Shown: positions 50,577-61,581, counted from the first letter of the stretch. The stretch: 64,000 nucleotides of DNA from an uncultured Bacteroidota bacterium (GCA_902635965.1 CACPQA010000008.1:1-64000), one strand, 5' to 3'. The notes: generated by a model from the sequence alone, not told the origin. Numbers and translations are program-made.

Positions 50577-52352
50577 ATGCAGAAAAAACTAAAAGCCAAG
50601 GAGGAACAAAAAAATTCATACCAACATTTAGTTCAAGCCAGAAAAGAGGCGAGGGAGTCTAATCTAACTTCAAAAAAATCATTTGAATGGTTGAACGATA
50701 ATAGTAGGAAATTTTTAGCTGCTGGGTATTTAGGAGAAGGAATAAACGCTGAGGAGCGTATAGCAAACATTGCTAAAAGAGCAGAGGAAATTTTAGAGAT
50801 GCCAGGTTTTGCTGATAAGTTTTACAATTACATGTCGGAAGGATTTTATTCACTAGCATCTCCGGTATGGTCAAACTTCGGTAAAGAACGCGGCTTACCA
50901 ATCAGCTGCTTTGGTTCTCACATTGATGATGATATTGGAAATATTTTGTACACTCAATCTGAGGTCGGAATGATGTCTAAATTAGGGGGAGGAACTTCAG
51001 GTTATTTTGGTAAAATCAGGCACAGAGGTGCGGAGATTAAAAATAATGGAGAGGCCTCAGGAGCAGTTCATGTTATGAGGCTATTTGAATCTATGGTTGA
51101 TGTCGTAAGCCAAGGATCAGTAAGAAGAGGTCGTTTCTCACCATACCTCCCAGTTGATCATCCCGATATTATGGAATTTTTGGAAATAGGTACAGAAGGT
51201 AATCCTATCCAAGAATTGACCCATGGCGTCACCGTCACCAATGACTGGATGCAAGAAATGATTGATGGTGATGTAGAAAAAAGGACCGTTTGGGCAAAAG
51301 TCATACAAAGTCGTGGGGAAATGGGATATCCCTATATCTTTTTTACAGACAACGCAAACAATGGTGCTGCAGATGTTTACAAGGACAAAAAGTTGCCGAT
51401 ATATGCTAGCAACTTATGCACAGAAATCATGTTACCCTCTGATCACAATTGGTCATTTGTCTGTGTTTTATCAAGTATAAACCTGTTGCATTACGATAAA
51501 TGGAAAAACACCGACGCCATCGAAACAATGATTTATTTCTTAGATACACTAGTTACAGAGTTTATAGAAAAATTGGATAGGTATAAAAATTCTCCTAATA
51601 GAGATGACCAACAGACATTTCTATTCATGGAAAGAGCGTATAATTTTGCAAAAGAAAATAGAGCTCTTGGAATGGGAGTTTTAGGATGGCATTCTTTACT
51701 GCAATCTAAGATGCATGCCTTTGATAGCCAAGAGGCGTATGATTTAAATAGTGAGATTTTCAGAACAATAAAGGAAAAGTCATATAAAGCTTCAGAATAC
51801 TTGGCAACTAAGTTTGGAGAACCTAAACTACTAAAAGGTTACGGGAGAAGAAATACAACTTTAAATGCGATTGCTCCGACAACATCATCTGCGTTTATCT
51901 TAGGTCAGGTCTCTCAAGGCATAGAGCCTGTATGGTCAAATATCTATGTTAAAGATATCGCAAAAATTAAAGTAACTGTTAAAAACCCGTTTTTAAAAGA
52001 ACTCCTAAAAGAGAAAGGGATGGACACTCCAGAGGTATGGAAAAGCATAAGGGACAGAGATGGTTCTGTCCAACACCTAGAGTTCTTATCTGAAAACGAA
52101 AAAGAGGTATTTAAGACATATTCGGAAATTGATCAGTTGGCTATAATTTATCAAGCCGCAAACAGGCAAAATCATTTAGATCAAGGCCAGTCTTTGAATA
52201 TTATTATACATCCAGATACCAGCACTAAAGAAATCAATAAGATTCACATCACAGCATGGAAACTTGGACTCAAATCTTTGTACTACCAGCACAGTATGAA
52301 TGCTGCTCAAAAGTTCAAGCAAAAGAAAGATTGTGAAAGCTGTGAGGGTTAA
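50577..52352 (+). CDS. nrdA: Ribonucleoside-diphosphate reductase large subunit, no ATP-cone
   Basis: SPVWSNFG, LGGGTSGYFGKIRHRGAEI, ALGMGVLGWHSLLQ, NAIAPTTSSAFILGQVSQGIEP, CESCEG C-terminus; 591 aa. Confidence 0.95.
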   Translation: MQKKLKAKEEQKNSYQHLVQARKEARESNLTSKKSFEWLNDNSRKFLAAGYLGEGINAEERIANIAKRAEEILEMPGFADKFYNYMSEGFYSLASPVWSNFGKERGLPISCFGSHIDDDIGNILYTQSEVGMMSKLGGGTSGYFGKIRHRGAEIKNNGEASGAVHVMRLFESMVDVVSQGSVRRGRFSPYLPVDHPDIMEFLEIGTEGNPIQELTHGVTVTNDWMQEMIDGDVEKRTVWAKVIQSRGEMGYPYIFFTDNANNGAADVYKDKKLPIYASNLCTEIMLPSDHNWSFVCVLSSINLLHYDKWKNTDAIETMIYFLDTLVTEFIEKLDRYKNSPNRDDQQTFLFMERAYNFAKENRALGMGVLGWHSLLQSKMHAFDSQEAYDLNSEIFRTIKEKSYKASEYLATKFGEPKLLKGYGRRNTTLNAIAPTTSSAFILGQVSQGIEPVWSNIYVKDIAKIKVTVKNPFLKELLKEKGMDTPEVWKSIRDRDGSVQHLEFLSENEKEVFKTYSEIDQLAIIYQAANRQNHLDQGQSLNIIIHPDTSTKEINKIHITAWKLGLKSLYYQHSMNAAQKFKQKKDCESCEG

Positions 52353-52457
52353 ATTTTATTAACCTCATCTTAATTAAAATTACATAGGGGTACCCTCAAG
52401 AATCTTATACAGAACCATGCTAATTACCTATTGTTGTGGTTATAGATCCAGCTAAAT

Positions 52458-54731
52458 TTAAACTTCGTTGATTTGTTTGTATGTGTTGTAAAACTCCTCA
52501 ACTATATTAAACTTAACCTTATTAATTTCTTTTGTTTTTAGAAGAATATTGAAATACAATGTTGTGTTTTTGGGGCTTGTTTCAACATTTCTTGTAAGCT
52601 CAATTTGAGCATTAATTTTGTTTTGAATTTCTTTTTTAATCTTTTCTTTTTTACCCAAAACAACTTTGAATTCAGTAAACGAATTATTTTCAAAATTCTT
52701 CATGGACTCTTTGAAAATTGATTTCGTAAAACTGTGTATCTCATTTAAATCCCTAATCTGAGAAAGTTTCAACTTTTGGTGATCATTATTGATGTGTTTA
52801 TGACTTTTAGATATTATATATTCTAAATCACTTGCAATATCATCGATGTAACTTAACAAAACAATATAAAAATTACTTGCTGACAAACTTGTTTCATCTA
52901 AATTTTTAACAAAATAAAATATATTCTCTCTTAACCCCTCTACTTCTCCCCCCAAGCGTTTGACATTTTTTTTACCTTTTTTAAGAATTGATAAATCCTG
53001 TTGAGAAAGCCCTTTCACAAGGTTGCTGTAGATTAAATCAACTCTTTTAAAAAACTTAGTGATATTCCCTGAACTCTCCTCCATAATTCCCTTCATGGAT
53101 TTACTTTCAGCCTTCAAAATTTTTTCAACGTCAACGTCATTTTCTTCACCTCTATGCTTCATGAAATTTCTGCCAATTATTAATAAAATAATAAAAAGAA
53201 TTATTGCAATTGCCTCTATGCCTCCTATATAGGCGATTGAAACAATTATACCAGAAACAATAAATGCTATTAAAGCTGTTAAAAACCAACCAGTTATTAC
53301 GTTTACAACACCAGAAACCCTGTAAACAGCACTATCTTTCCTCCATGCGCCATCGGCCAAGGAGCTTCCCATTGCCACCATAAAAGTAACATATGTGGTA
53401 GAAAGAGGTAATTTATAAGATGTAGCTACTGAAATTAAAATTGATGCTACGGTCAAATTTACGGATGCTCTAAGCATATCAAATGAGGGTGCATTCGGAT
53501 CATTGCTGATTTTAGATTTTAAATTTTTTCTAGAAAATTGAGTTTCAATTTTATTATTTATTTTTTTTGGAATTAGGTGTACCAGTGATGAGGATATTTT
53601 TTGAAAAAATTTTACAATCAGTTTGGACACCAACGAGGGTTCAAATCTCTCTTTCACGTACCCTTGGTTGGATAGATCAAGAGATGTTTTTAAAACCTTT
53701 CTAGCTTTAGATGAGAACCAAAGTGTCAATACCATTATTAATCCAGAAATTACCAGAAAACCGGTTGGAGTTGGCACCTTTGAAGCCATGGATTCCATGC
53801 TAAATTGTGATGCTGGGATTCCAGACGATATCCACGCCTCATATGACTGATATGCCGCAATAGGGACGCCTATAAAATTTACCAGGTCGTTCCCTGCGAA
53901 GGCTAGCGCTAAGGCGAAGGTTCCAATCCCAATAATTACTTTGTAAATGTTGGTTTTAAAAAACCTCATCATAAAAAATGACAATGAATACCAAAAAATA
54001 AAATTTATTGTAATCACGCTAAATGTCTTTTCTTCAATAAAGTCTTTAATACTTAGACTACCTATTATATAAAAAGTTTCCTCTGCCCAGGGCGTGCCTT
54101 TTATACCTTTCATTAGTATAAAATAGGTGATAGATGACAATGCAACTGCGGAAAAAAGGGAGTTGATGTTTATTGATTTTTTTTCAAAATCATAAGTGAG
54201 GATTAAACGTGATACCCATTGTACAATAGCTCCGATTGTGAGAGCAAAAACAATTGATAGGATAATACCTAAAATAATTTGGATTGCTTTTGATGTATTT
54301 ATGAAGATTACAAGATCTGAGATTTGACCTGTTGTTGATAAAATTTTAATCAAGGACATGAAAACAGCTGCTCCAAGAAGTTCAAATACAATTGAAACCG
54401 TAGTCGAGGTTGGAAGGCCAAGAGAATTAAAAAAATCTAACAAAAGAATGTCTGTTAACATCACGGCAGTAAATATTAATATGATTTCGTCAAAATTAAA
54501 TTCACTTGGATTGAAAATTCCTTTTCTAGCTACTTCCATTAAACCGCTGGAAAATAGTGCGCCTAGTGCAACTCCCAAACCGGCTAGTATCATAATGGTT
54601 CTCAAGGATATAGCTTTTGAACCAACAGCAGAATTCAAAAAATTAACTGCATCATTACTCACACCTACAATTAAGTCGCCAATTGCAAGGATGCCAAGAA
54701 CAATAACTAAAATCAAATACAGGTTTTCCAT
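52458..54731 (-). CDS. PiT family inorganic phosphate transporter with C-terminal PhoU-like region (paralog 1)
   Basis: GDLIVGVSNDAVNFLNSAVGSKAI, ALAFAGNDLVNFIGVPIAA, LPLSTTYVTFMVAMGSSLADGAW; helical C-terminus. Confidence 0.92.
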   Translation of the reverse strand: MENLYLILVIVLGILAIGDLIVGVSNDAVNFLNSAVGSKAISLRTIMILAGLGVALGALFSSGLMEVARKGIFNPSEFNFDEIILIFTAVMLTDILLLDFFNSLGLPTSTTVSIVFELLGAAVFMSLIKILSTTGQISDLVIFINTSKAIQIILGIILSIVFALTIGAIVQWVSRLILTYDFEKKSININSLFSAVALSSITYFILMKGIKGTPWAEETFYIIGSLSIKDFIEEKTFSVITINFIFWYSLSFFMMRFFKTNIYKVIIGIGTFALALAFAGNDLVNFIGVPIAAYQSYEAWISSGIPASQFSMESMASKVPTPTGFLVISGLIMVLTLWFSSKARKVLKTSLDLSNQGYVKERFEPSLVSKLIVKFFQKISSSLVHLIPKKINNKIETQFSRKNLKSKISNDPNAPSFDMLRASVNLTVASILISVATSYKLPLSTTYVTFMVAMGSSLADGAWRKDSAVYRVSGVVNVITGWFLTALIAFIVSGIIVSIAYIGGIEAIAIILFIILLIIGRNFMKHRGEENDVDVEKILKAESKSMKGIMEESSGNITKFFKRVDLIYSNLVKGLSQQDLSILKKGKKNVKRLGGEVEGLRENIFYFVKNLDETSLSASNFYIVLLSYIDDIASDLEYIISKSHKHINNDHQKLKLSQIRDLNEIHSFTKSIFKESMKNFENNSFTEFKVVLGKKEKIKKEIQNKINAQIELTRNVETSPKNTTLYFNILLKTKEINKVKFNIVEEFYNTYKQINEV

Positions 54732-54733
54732 TT

Positions 54734-55948
54734 TTAAAAATGAATTTCAAGTTGCATTCTCCAAAATAAAGAATTTAAAGAATAAATTGATTCTTCAAAT
54801 GTTAAATCACTTTGAAATTTTAATTTATGATTTAAAATGTATTTAGAAACTCCTAAGGTATATTGTTTAATATTAGTATTAGAAGTTACAAATTTATCAA
54901 ACTCGACACTTGTATATCTTGCAGAAATTGCAAGTTTTGATGGTAAAACGTAACCAAAATGCAAGTTTAATGCAGAGCCTGTGTTTACGACATCTCCAGT
55001 TAAGGTGTTGTCACTGTTTCTAGCAAATGGATCAGCTGAGTTTCTGTCTGCATACTCCCCCATTAATGAAAGTCCCCTATATTTAAGATGTGTATTTATA
55101 AAAAATGTCTTAATGTCAGTTTTATAATATCCTAAATCATTTTTCAAATATTCTCCCATATTGCTTTTGTTTTTAACAGCATTGTCATTGTAATCATACG
55201 TGGCGCTAATATTTAGTTTGAAATTATTCTCATAGCTTATATCATCACCTACGTAGTCACCATTATTTTTAAATAATCCGAAAGGAAGAAATTCTAAACG
55301 TGTTGTATACTGATAACCTCCTAAGTTACCACTGATTACACTTCTGCCTTCACCTTGGGAGAGAGCAAAAGTTTCCTTGATATAAAATTTTTCTGAAAAT
55401 TTAAATTTATGCATCAGTTTAAGGCCAATGTCTCTATCAATATTAAATTCTCTATTTAATATTGAACGATCAACTAGAGCCATTTTTCCAGATGAAATAA
55501 TTCTCTCTATGTTTCCTGGAAGTTTACTTTGCCCAATAAGTAGACTGAAATTTTTATAAAAATTCCATTCTATCCATGCATCAAGAACTACACTAGAAAG
55601 ATTTGATACAAATTTTGAGGTTTCAAGCATGTCATTTTCAGATAGTCCAAGCTCTATGTAATATGTAATCTTTTGACTAAAACCAAACCCTCCAAATTTT
55701 AACCTTGCCCTTCTAAGACCTGAATTGGAACCAGAATCTCTAAAATTTAAACCTTCTTTATTCCATGAATTTTTAGTAAGTAATTGAATCCTTCCCGTGA
55801 AGTCAAAACCCCATTCATTGTTTTTATCTCTAAAATTGATTATGCCTTTGCCAAACCTTGAAGCTTTAATTTTTTGACCATAATTTAGTAATGGAAATAG
55901 AATTAAAAGTATGAGCAACTCTTTATTGAACATAAAATTGTAAAACAA
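54734..55948 (-). CDS. Outer-membrane porin (phosphate-selective OprO/OprP-like)
   Basis: Beta-barrel pattern; FDFTGRIQLLTKNSW, RRARLKFGGFGFSQKITYYIELG; adjacent to PiT gene. Confidence 0.82.
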   Translation of the reverse strand: MFYNFMFNKELLILLILFPLLNYGQKIKASRFGKGIINFRDKNNEWGFDFTGRIQLLTKNSWNKEGLNFRDSGSNSGLRRARLKFGGFGFSQKITYYIELGLSENDMLETSKFVSNLSSVVLDAWIEWNFYKNFSLLIGQSKLPGNIERIISSGKMALVDRSILNREFNIDRDIGLKLMHKFKFSEKFYIKETFALSQGEGRSVISGNLGGYQYTTRLEFLPFGLFKNNGDYVGDDISYENNFKLNISATYDYNDNAVKNKSNMGEYLKNDLGYYKTDIKTFFINTHLKYRGLSLMGEYADRNSADPFARNSDNTLTGDVVNTGSALNLHFGYVLPSKLAISARYTSVEFDKFVTSNTNIKQYTLGVSKYILNHKLKFQSDLTFEESIYSLNSLFWRMQLEIHF

Positions 55949-56001
55949 ATGTAATTATAAACCCAAAGCAACTCATCTCTTTTTGATATAAATTAATTAG
56001 A

Positions 56002-56050
56002 TGTTAATTGAGGATTATCGAAATATTATCCTAATGTTATCTAAATGTTA
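56002..56050. promoter_or_regulatory. Pho-box-like array: five 11-bp-phased TGTTA-type half-sites
   Basis: TGTTAATTGAG GATTATCGAAA TATTATCCTAA TGTTATCTAAA TGTTA at 56002/56013/56024/56035/56046, between divergent porin and YwqK-like genes. Confidence 0.65.
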
Positions 56051-56093
56051 ACAAATTTTTTATATATTTACATTATAACTTAAAATTAAACCC

Positions 56094-56474
56094 ATGAAAA
56101 ACTTCTTTACATTTGGATTTATAATGTTTTGCCTACTGGGTTATTCTCAAGATCTACCCTTTTTAAACGATGAGAATCTACCCTCTGAAAATCAATCAAT
56201 TGACATTTTGTCAAATTACGAAAATGGAATCAAAAAGATAACTAAGTTTCACAAAAACGGGCAAATGTCGCAGCAAGGATACCTTAAAAAAAATAAACTT
56301 CATGGTAAGTGGATATCCTATTCTGAAACCGGAGAAAGAATTTGTATTGCTAACTATGATTATGGCAAGAAGCACGGAGTTTGGTTGTTCTGGGAAAATG
56401 AAACTTTAAAAGAAATTGTTTACGAAAACAACAAAGTCATAAACAAGGTGATTTGGGATAAATCAGGTTCTTGA
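56094..56474 (+). CDS. MORN-repeat/YwqK-like protein, secreted
   Basis: Signal peptide; KKITKFHKNGQMSQQGYLKKNKLHGKWISYSETGERICIANYDYGKKHGVWLFW repeats. Confidence 0.82.
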   Translation: MKNFFTFGFIMFCLLGYSQDLPFLNDENLPSENQSIDILSNYENGIKKITKFHKNGQMSQQGYLKKNKLHGKWISYSETGERICIANYDYGKKHGVWLFWENETLKEIVYENNKVINKVIWDKSGS

Positions 56475-58757
56475 TCTAAACTTAATTGCATTTTTGTAGA
56501 AATCTTCGATAAGTTCTAATTTATGTTCAATTAAGTCTTTTGATTTTAAAAGAATATTAAAGTAAAGTGTTACGTTTTTAGCGCTTGTTTCAGTTGACCT
56601 TGTAATCAAAATTTGATTGCTGATTTTTTCTTCTAAAAAAAGTATTAAAGAATTTTTATTTTCTAAAATAGAAGAGAGTCCTTTTAATGAATTTTTTTCA
56701 AAGGCGTCAATGGTACTCTGAAGTATTTTTAATATTTGATTTTCGATATCCTTTAAATCATTTATTTGTGGCTCCTGGATTTTATTATGTTGGTTATTTA
56801 TGTGATTTTGAGCTATTCTAACTATATAAGATATGTCTTCGATTATATCTTGGATTAATCTAAGGGAGTTAACATAAAAAAGAGACAACTCCTTTTCAAT
56901 TGATTGAATTGTTTTCAAATAGTAAAATAAATTATCTCTTAAATCAAAAATTTCACTTTCAAGTTCTTTTACCTTTCTAGAAGCATTTTTTAATTTTATT
57001 TCATCGTTCTCTGATAAAGCATCAATTACTGCTAAATAGCAAATGTGTGCACCTTGGATGGTTTCAGTTATGTTTTTGTCTGCCTCAGAGATTACACCTT
57101 CCCTTGATTTGCTCTCTGATTTCAAAAATTTCGTTTTTGATTTTGTTTCCTTTTTGTGAAACAAATAATTACGAATGATAATAAATGATACAGAGGTAAA
57201 AATTATAACTATTGCAGTTATTCCTCCTAAGTGAAACAAATAAACTATTAAACCAGAAACCGTAAATGCACAGAAGGCTGTTAGAAACCATCCACCAATT
57301 ACACTTATCACTCCGGACACCCTATACACCGCACTATCTCGACCCCAAGCTTTGTCAGATAAAGATGTTCCCATAGCGACCATGAAAGTAACGTAGGTTG
57401 TTGATAAAGGTAGTTTTAGTGAAGTGGCTATAGAAATCAAAATTGCTGCAACAACAAGATTTATACTCGCCCGCATTTGATCGAAAGAGGGTAGGTTGTC
57501 ATCCCAATTAGCGGGATCATTTTCTTTTTTTAGTTCAAATCTACTTTGAATATAATTTTTAGTTTTGGTGGGAATTATCTTTTCAAACACATATGAAATT
57601 TTTATAAAAAACTTCACTAATATTCTAGATAAAAAATTTGGATTAAATTTTTCTTTTGTGCTATGTTGATTGGCTAGGTCGATAGATGTTTGAACAACTT
57701 TTTTGGCTTTGGAGGAAAACCATAAAGTTAAAATCATAATAATTCCAGATCCAAGTAGAAACAAAGTTGGGGTTGAAACCTTTGAATTCAAAATTTCCAT
57801 ATTGTACAAATTAGGATCTATATTGGATAAAGACCAGGCCTCATAAGACTGGAAAGCGGCAATTGGAACTCCAATAAAATTAACCAGATCGTTTCCAGCA
57901 AATGCAAGGGCTAAAGCAAAGGTTCCGACACCAATAATAATCTTGAAAATATTTAATCTAAATAGTTTAATTAAAATAGTTGAAACAAGGAGCCAGAATA
58001 AAAAGTTTACAGCGAATGTAAAAAATGGTTGATAACTAATGAATTCTGAAATTGTTTTTCCATCTAACATTAATAGGCTTTGATTCGCAAAAGCAGAACC
58101 TTTAACCCCTTTAATTATTATAAAATAGGAAAGTGCTGAAAGAGAAAAACCACCAAATATTGATTTTAAAAGCGTTGTGTTTTGTTCAATATGAAACGTC
58201 AATAAAACTCTTGATAGCCATTGTATAATTGATCCTATTGTGAATGCAATTATTACCGATAAAATGATTCCTAAAATAATTTGTGAAGCTTTAGATGTAT
58301 TGATGTAATCACCTAAATCCGAGAAACTTCCATCTATCAAATTAATTTTAATTATTGACATTATTACCGCGGCCCCTAACAATTCAAAAACAATTGAAAC
58401 TGTGGTTGATGTAGGCATACCAAGGGTATTGAAAACATCTAAAAGTAAAATATCAGTAATCATAACTGCCGTGAAGATGTAGATGATTTCTTCAAAATTA
58501 AAAGCAGCAGGGTTAAATATTCCCTTTCTTGCAACTTCCATCATTCCACTTGAGGAAATTGCACCTATGGCAATACCTAAACTGGCAAGAATCATTATGT
58601 TTTTAAACGAGATAGCTTTCGAACCGATTGCAGAATTTAGAAAGTTAACGGCATCGTTACTTACCCCTACAATTAAGTCTCCAATTGCAAGAATTGCCAA
58701 CAAGATTACGATATAGAGATACGGATTCTCCAAATAAGTAAAAATTAACCCAGACAA
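56463..58757 (-). CDS. PiT family inorganic phosphate transporter with C-terminal PhoU-like region (paralog 2)
   Basis: GDLIVGVSNDAVNFLNSAIGSKAISFKNIMILASLG closely matches paralog 1 throughout. Confidence 0.92.
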   Translation of the reverse strand: MSGLIFTYLENPYLYIVILLAILAIGDLIVGVSNDAVNFLNSAIGSKAISFKNIMILASLGIAIGAISSSGMMEVARKGIFNPAAFNFEEIIYIFTAVMITDILLLDVFNTLGMPTSTTVSIVFELLGAAVIMSIIKINLIDGSFSDLGDYINTSKASQIILGIILSVIIAFTIGSIIQWLSRVLLTFHIEQNTTLLKSIFGGFSLSALSYFIIIKGVKGSAFANQSLLMLDGKTISEFISYQPFFTFAVNFLFWLLVSTILIKLFRLNIFKIIIGVGTFALALAFAGNDLVNFIGVPIAAFQSYEAWSLSNIDPNLYNMEILNSKVSTPTLFLLGSGIIMILTLWFSSKAKKVVQTSIDLANQHSTKEKFNPNFLSRILVKFFIKISYVFEKIIPTKTKNYIQSRFELKKENDPANWDDNLPSFDQMRASINLVVAAILISIATSLKLPLSTTYVTFMVAMGTSLSDKAWGRDSAVYRVSGVISVIGGWFLTAFCAFTVSGLIVYLFHLGGITAIVIIFTSVSFIIIRNYLFHKKETKSKTKFLKSESKSREGVISEADKNITETIQGAHICYLAVIDALSENDEIKLKNASRKVKELESEIFDLRDNLFYYLKTIQSIEKELSLFYVNSLRLIQDIIEDISYIVRIAQNHINNQHNKIQEPQINDLKDIENQILKILQSTIDAFEKNSLKGLSSILENKNSLILFLEEKISNQILITRSTETSAKNVTLYFNILLKSKDLIEHKLELIEDFYKNAIKFRSRT

Positions 58758-58764
58758 TATACAA

Positions 58765-61581
58765 TTATAATTGAATTCTGTAGGTTATAGCGAAAGTTCT
58801 ACCAAGTCTTCTTTGAGAAAACAAAACGGGATCAGCATTAAAAAATTCGTACTGTACCTCCCTTACATCCCCTAATATATTTTGAACCTCTAATTGAATT
58901 TGTTGTTTGTCTCCATTACCAAAGGATTTTCTCGCTATTAAATTAAGAGAATGAAACGGTACAGAAAAAACATCAGAAACATCGTCATTTCCTACAAACA
59001 TTAGGGTTTTCCCTTGGACATTGTAAAATAAACTAAGCTCAGATACATTTCTTTTATATACCAATGAGGTATTTAAAAGGTAAGGTGATTGTCCTTGCAG
59101 TCTTCTATATTCGTCTAATTCAACACCTAGGGCATCGGCATCGAACTGACGAACATCAAGTTCATCACCAACCAATTTTTGTCTTGATTCAATTACAGAT
59201 GCATTTACATTTAGTCCTAAATTATAAATATCGTTGTTTAATATTTTTTGTCTTAATTCTACTTCTAATCCAAATACGTTTGCTTCCTCGCTATTTTGTG
59301 GGCGAAACTGCCTAGGACTTCTTTGATACATAACGATTTCTATTGGATCTTGAAAATTTTTGTAAAACCCGCTTACCGCAAAAAAGTTTCCACTTTCACC
59401 ATACTTCTCAAATCTTAAATCAAAATTATTTATGTAAGTTGGATTTAAGTTCACGTTTCCAAAGAATCTATTAAAAGTAACGGGATCGAAAATTACAGCT
59501 GCGGAGTTTTCTTTAAATGAAGGACGAGCTGTGGTCTTGTAATATGAAGCTCTTATTTTTCTGTTTTCATCCAATGAGTAAATCATATTTACAGATGGAA
59601 ATAGATCGGAGGTATTGATAAATTGTTCATCTGAGTAAATTATATTGTCAAGACTTTCACCGGTGTAAAATATTGTATAGTTTTCTAATCTAACACCCAG
59701 ATAAGTCTTAAATTTTTCGGAGAAATTTAACTCTTCAGAAATGTAAGCACCACTTTTTTCAATTGTAGAATCGAATTGATTTTCTTCTTGAAAAGTTCCA
59801 AACAAAAAAGCGCCTGTTGGATCATTTAGGGCCCAAATATTATTTAGAAGATTATTCGCATTACCGTTTAAGTCAAGAGTACTCCCAACATAATCTATTG
59901 TAAAAAACTCTGTTGCAAATTCTCTTTGCTTTCTTAAATAAAATCCACCTACAGAGGTTTCCGCGCTAATTCCTCCAAGATTGTGTTTGTATATTAAATT
60001 AAATCTACCGTTATATGAACTTTCCTCAAGGTCTCTCCATATGCGAACAGGTAAACCAGCACCATTTCTTGAAAAGTACAAATCTCCGTTACCACTTCTG
60101 TTAAAAATAGATGTTTTAAAATCTTTATCATAGACTCTAGAGAAAGTAGGAGTAAAAGAAAGGTTCGCCTCCAGTTTACCGTCTAAAAAATAGTTCTTTG
60201 AACTAAATGGGATACTAATAATTTGTCTTTGCACGTAGGATTTAATTTGACCAACCCCATCATAGTTGTTTTCACCATTGTTTAAAAAATCTCCTTGAAT
60301 AGCAGTAGATTCTCCATTTTGAATGAATAAAAAATTAACTTTTTGCTTTCCCTTTTTTGAGCCGTAGGCAATTCCGCCAAGGAAACTTATAAACCTCTCA
60401 TCCTTTCCTAACTTTCCAGTATTATAAACTGTATTTGCAAATGCAGGTAAGCTTTTTTCATACCTTGATTCTAGATAGTCATCAAAATAACTAATATTTG
60501 ATCGGTAGTTTAAAGAGGCCATGTATCCTACTTTTCTTTCATTTTTTAAATCATAAGAATTGCTTGAGGTAAAACCGAGGGTTAAATTTGGTGAACTGCT
60601 TTTATTAGATACATTTAAATTTTTATCTACACTTTCAGTGTAACTGGTAACAACTAAAGAATTAGCATCCCCTCTTTCTGGTAAAGGTATGTCAATTCCT
60701 CTCGGTAAGGGAAATTCTCTGTACCCATTGTCAAAACCAAAAATATCCGTTTTGCTACCTTCGTCATAAACATAATCTGAATTAAAATGCATATCTGGAT
60801 TGTATCCAACTCCAACAGTAAATGTATTTAAAGGAGTGGATGAAAAGTCCCGAAGAGATAAGTCTACTATACCACCACTAAAATCAGCGTCATAAGAAGC
60901 ATTTCCTGATTTTAAAACCTGGATATTATCAATCAAATTTGTTGGGAATACATCGAGTTGTAGGGTATTACGATCTGGATCAAGACCAGGTATTTCCATA
61001 CCATTAAGAAGAGTTTTTGAATATCTATCTCCAAGCCCCCGCACATAAACGTACTTGCCTTCTTGAATTGAAACCCCTGGCACCCTTCTAACTGCTTGGG
61101 CGATATCTCCGTCCCCAGCTCTTCGAATTGCTTGTAATGACAATCCATCCAAAACAACAGCAGCATTTTTTTGAATACTTAAAACAGAAGCTTCGTTATT
61201 TCTCTTCTGAGTTGTGGTTACAACGACTTCCTCTAATTCAGAAGAGGCTGGTTGAAGAGTTACACTTATAGGAGCAACATCTCCAACCTTAAGTTCTATG
61301 TCAGATATTTTTACTGTTGAATAACCTACAAAACTGATATCTATTGTGTAGACACCAGCCGGTAGATCAGAGAAGGAGAAATTTCCGTCAAAATCGGTAG
61401 TTGAGCCTTCTAGGTTGACTAAACTTCCATCCTCTGATTGAGAATAAAGGATGACATTTGCAAATGGTAGAACATCATTGAACTCACCATCAATTACTTT
61501 TCCATCAATAGTGGATTGAGCTAAAACAAGAAATGGAAGAAGGGTTAAAACAAAAAAGTAAAGTAAATTATTGGTTCTCAT
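58765..61581 (-). CDS. TonB-dependent receptor with N-terminal carboxypeptidase-regulatory-like domain
   Basis: STIDGKVIDGEFNDVLPFANVILYSQ...; plug IQEGKYVYVRGLGDRYSKTLLNGMEIPGLDPDRN; C-terminal aromatic strand. Confidence 0.94.
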   Translation of the reverse strand: MRTNNLLYFFVLTLLPFLVLAQSTIDGKVIDGEFNDVLPFANVILYSQSEDGSLVNLEGSTTDFDGNFSFSDLPAGVYTIDISFVGYSTVKISDIELKVGDVAPISVTLQPASSELEEVVVTTTQKRNNEASVLSIQKNAAVVLDGLSLQAIRRAGDGDIAQAVRRVPGVSIQEGKYVYVRGLGDRYSKTLLNGMEIPGLDPDRNTLQLDVFPTNLIDNIQVLKSGNASYDADFSGGIVDLSLRDFSSTPLNTFTVGVGYNPDMHFNSDYVYDEGSKTDIFGFDNGYREFPLPRGIDIPLPERGDANSLVVTSYTESVDKNLNVSNKSSSPNLTLGFTSSNSYDLKNERKVGYMASLNYRSNISYFDDYLESRYEKSLPAFANTVYNTGKLGKDERFISFLGGIAYGSKKGKQKVNFLFIQNGESTAIQGDFLNNGENNYDGVGQIKSYVQRQIISIPFSSKNYFLDGKLEANLSFTPTFSRVYDKDFKTSIFNRSGNGDLYFSRNGAGLPVRIWRDLEESSYNGRFNLIYKHNLGGISAETSVGGFYLRKQREFATEFFTIDYVGSTLDLNGNANNLLNNIWALNDPTGAFLFGTFQEENQFDSTIEKSGAYISEELNFSEKFKTYLGVRLENYTIFYTGESLDNIIYSDEQFINTSDLFPSVNMIYSLDENRKIRASYYKTTARPSFKENSAAVIFDPVTFNRFFGNVNLNPTYINNFDLRFEKYGESGNFFAVSGFYKNFQDPIEIVMYQRSPRQFRPQNSEEANVFGLEVELRQKILNNDIYNLGLNVNASVIESRQKLVGDELDVRQFDADALGVELDEYRRLQGQSPYLLNTSLVYKRNVSELSLFYNVQGKTLMFVGNDDVSDVFSVPFHSLNLIARKSFGNGDKQQIQLEVQNILGDVREVQYEFFNADPVLFSQRRLGRTFAITYRIQL

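Noticed and set aside
53623-54846. Plus-strand ORFs inside PiT paralog 1 (53623-53850, 54358-54846), with a counterpart at 58483-58716 in paralog 2
   Set aside because: Similarity between them is explained by antisense reading of duplicated PiT genes.
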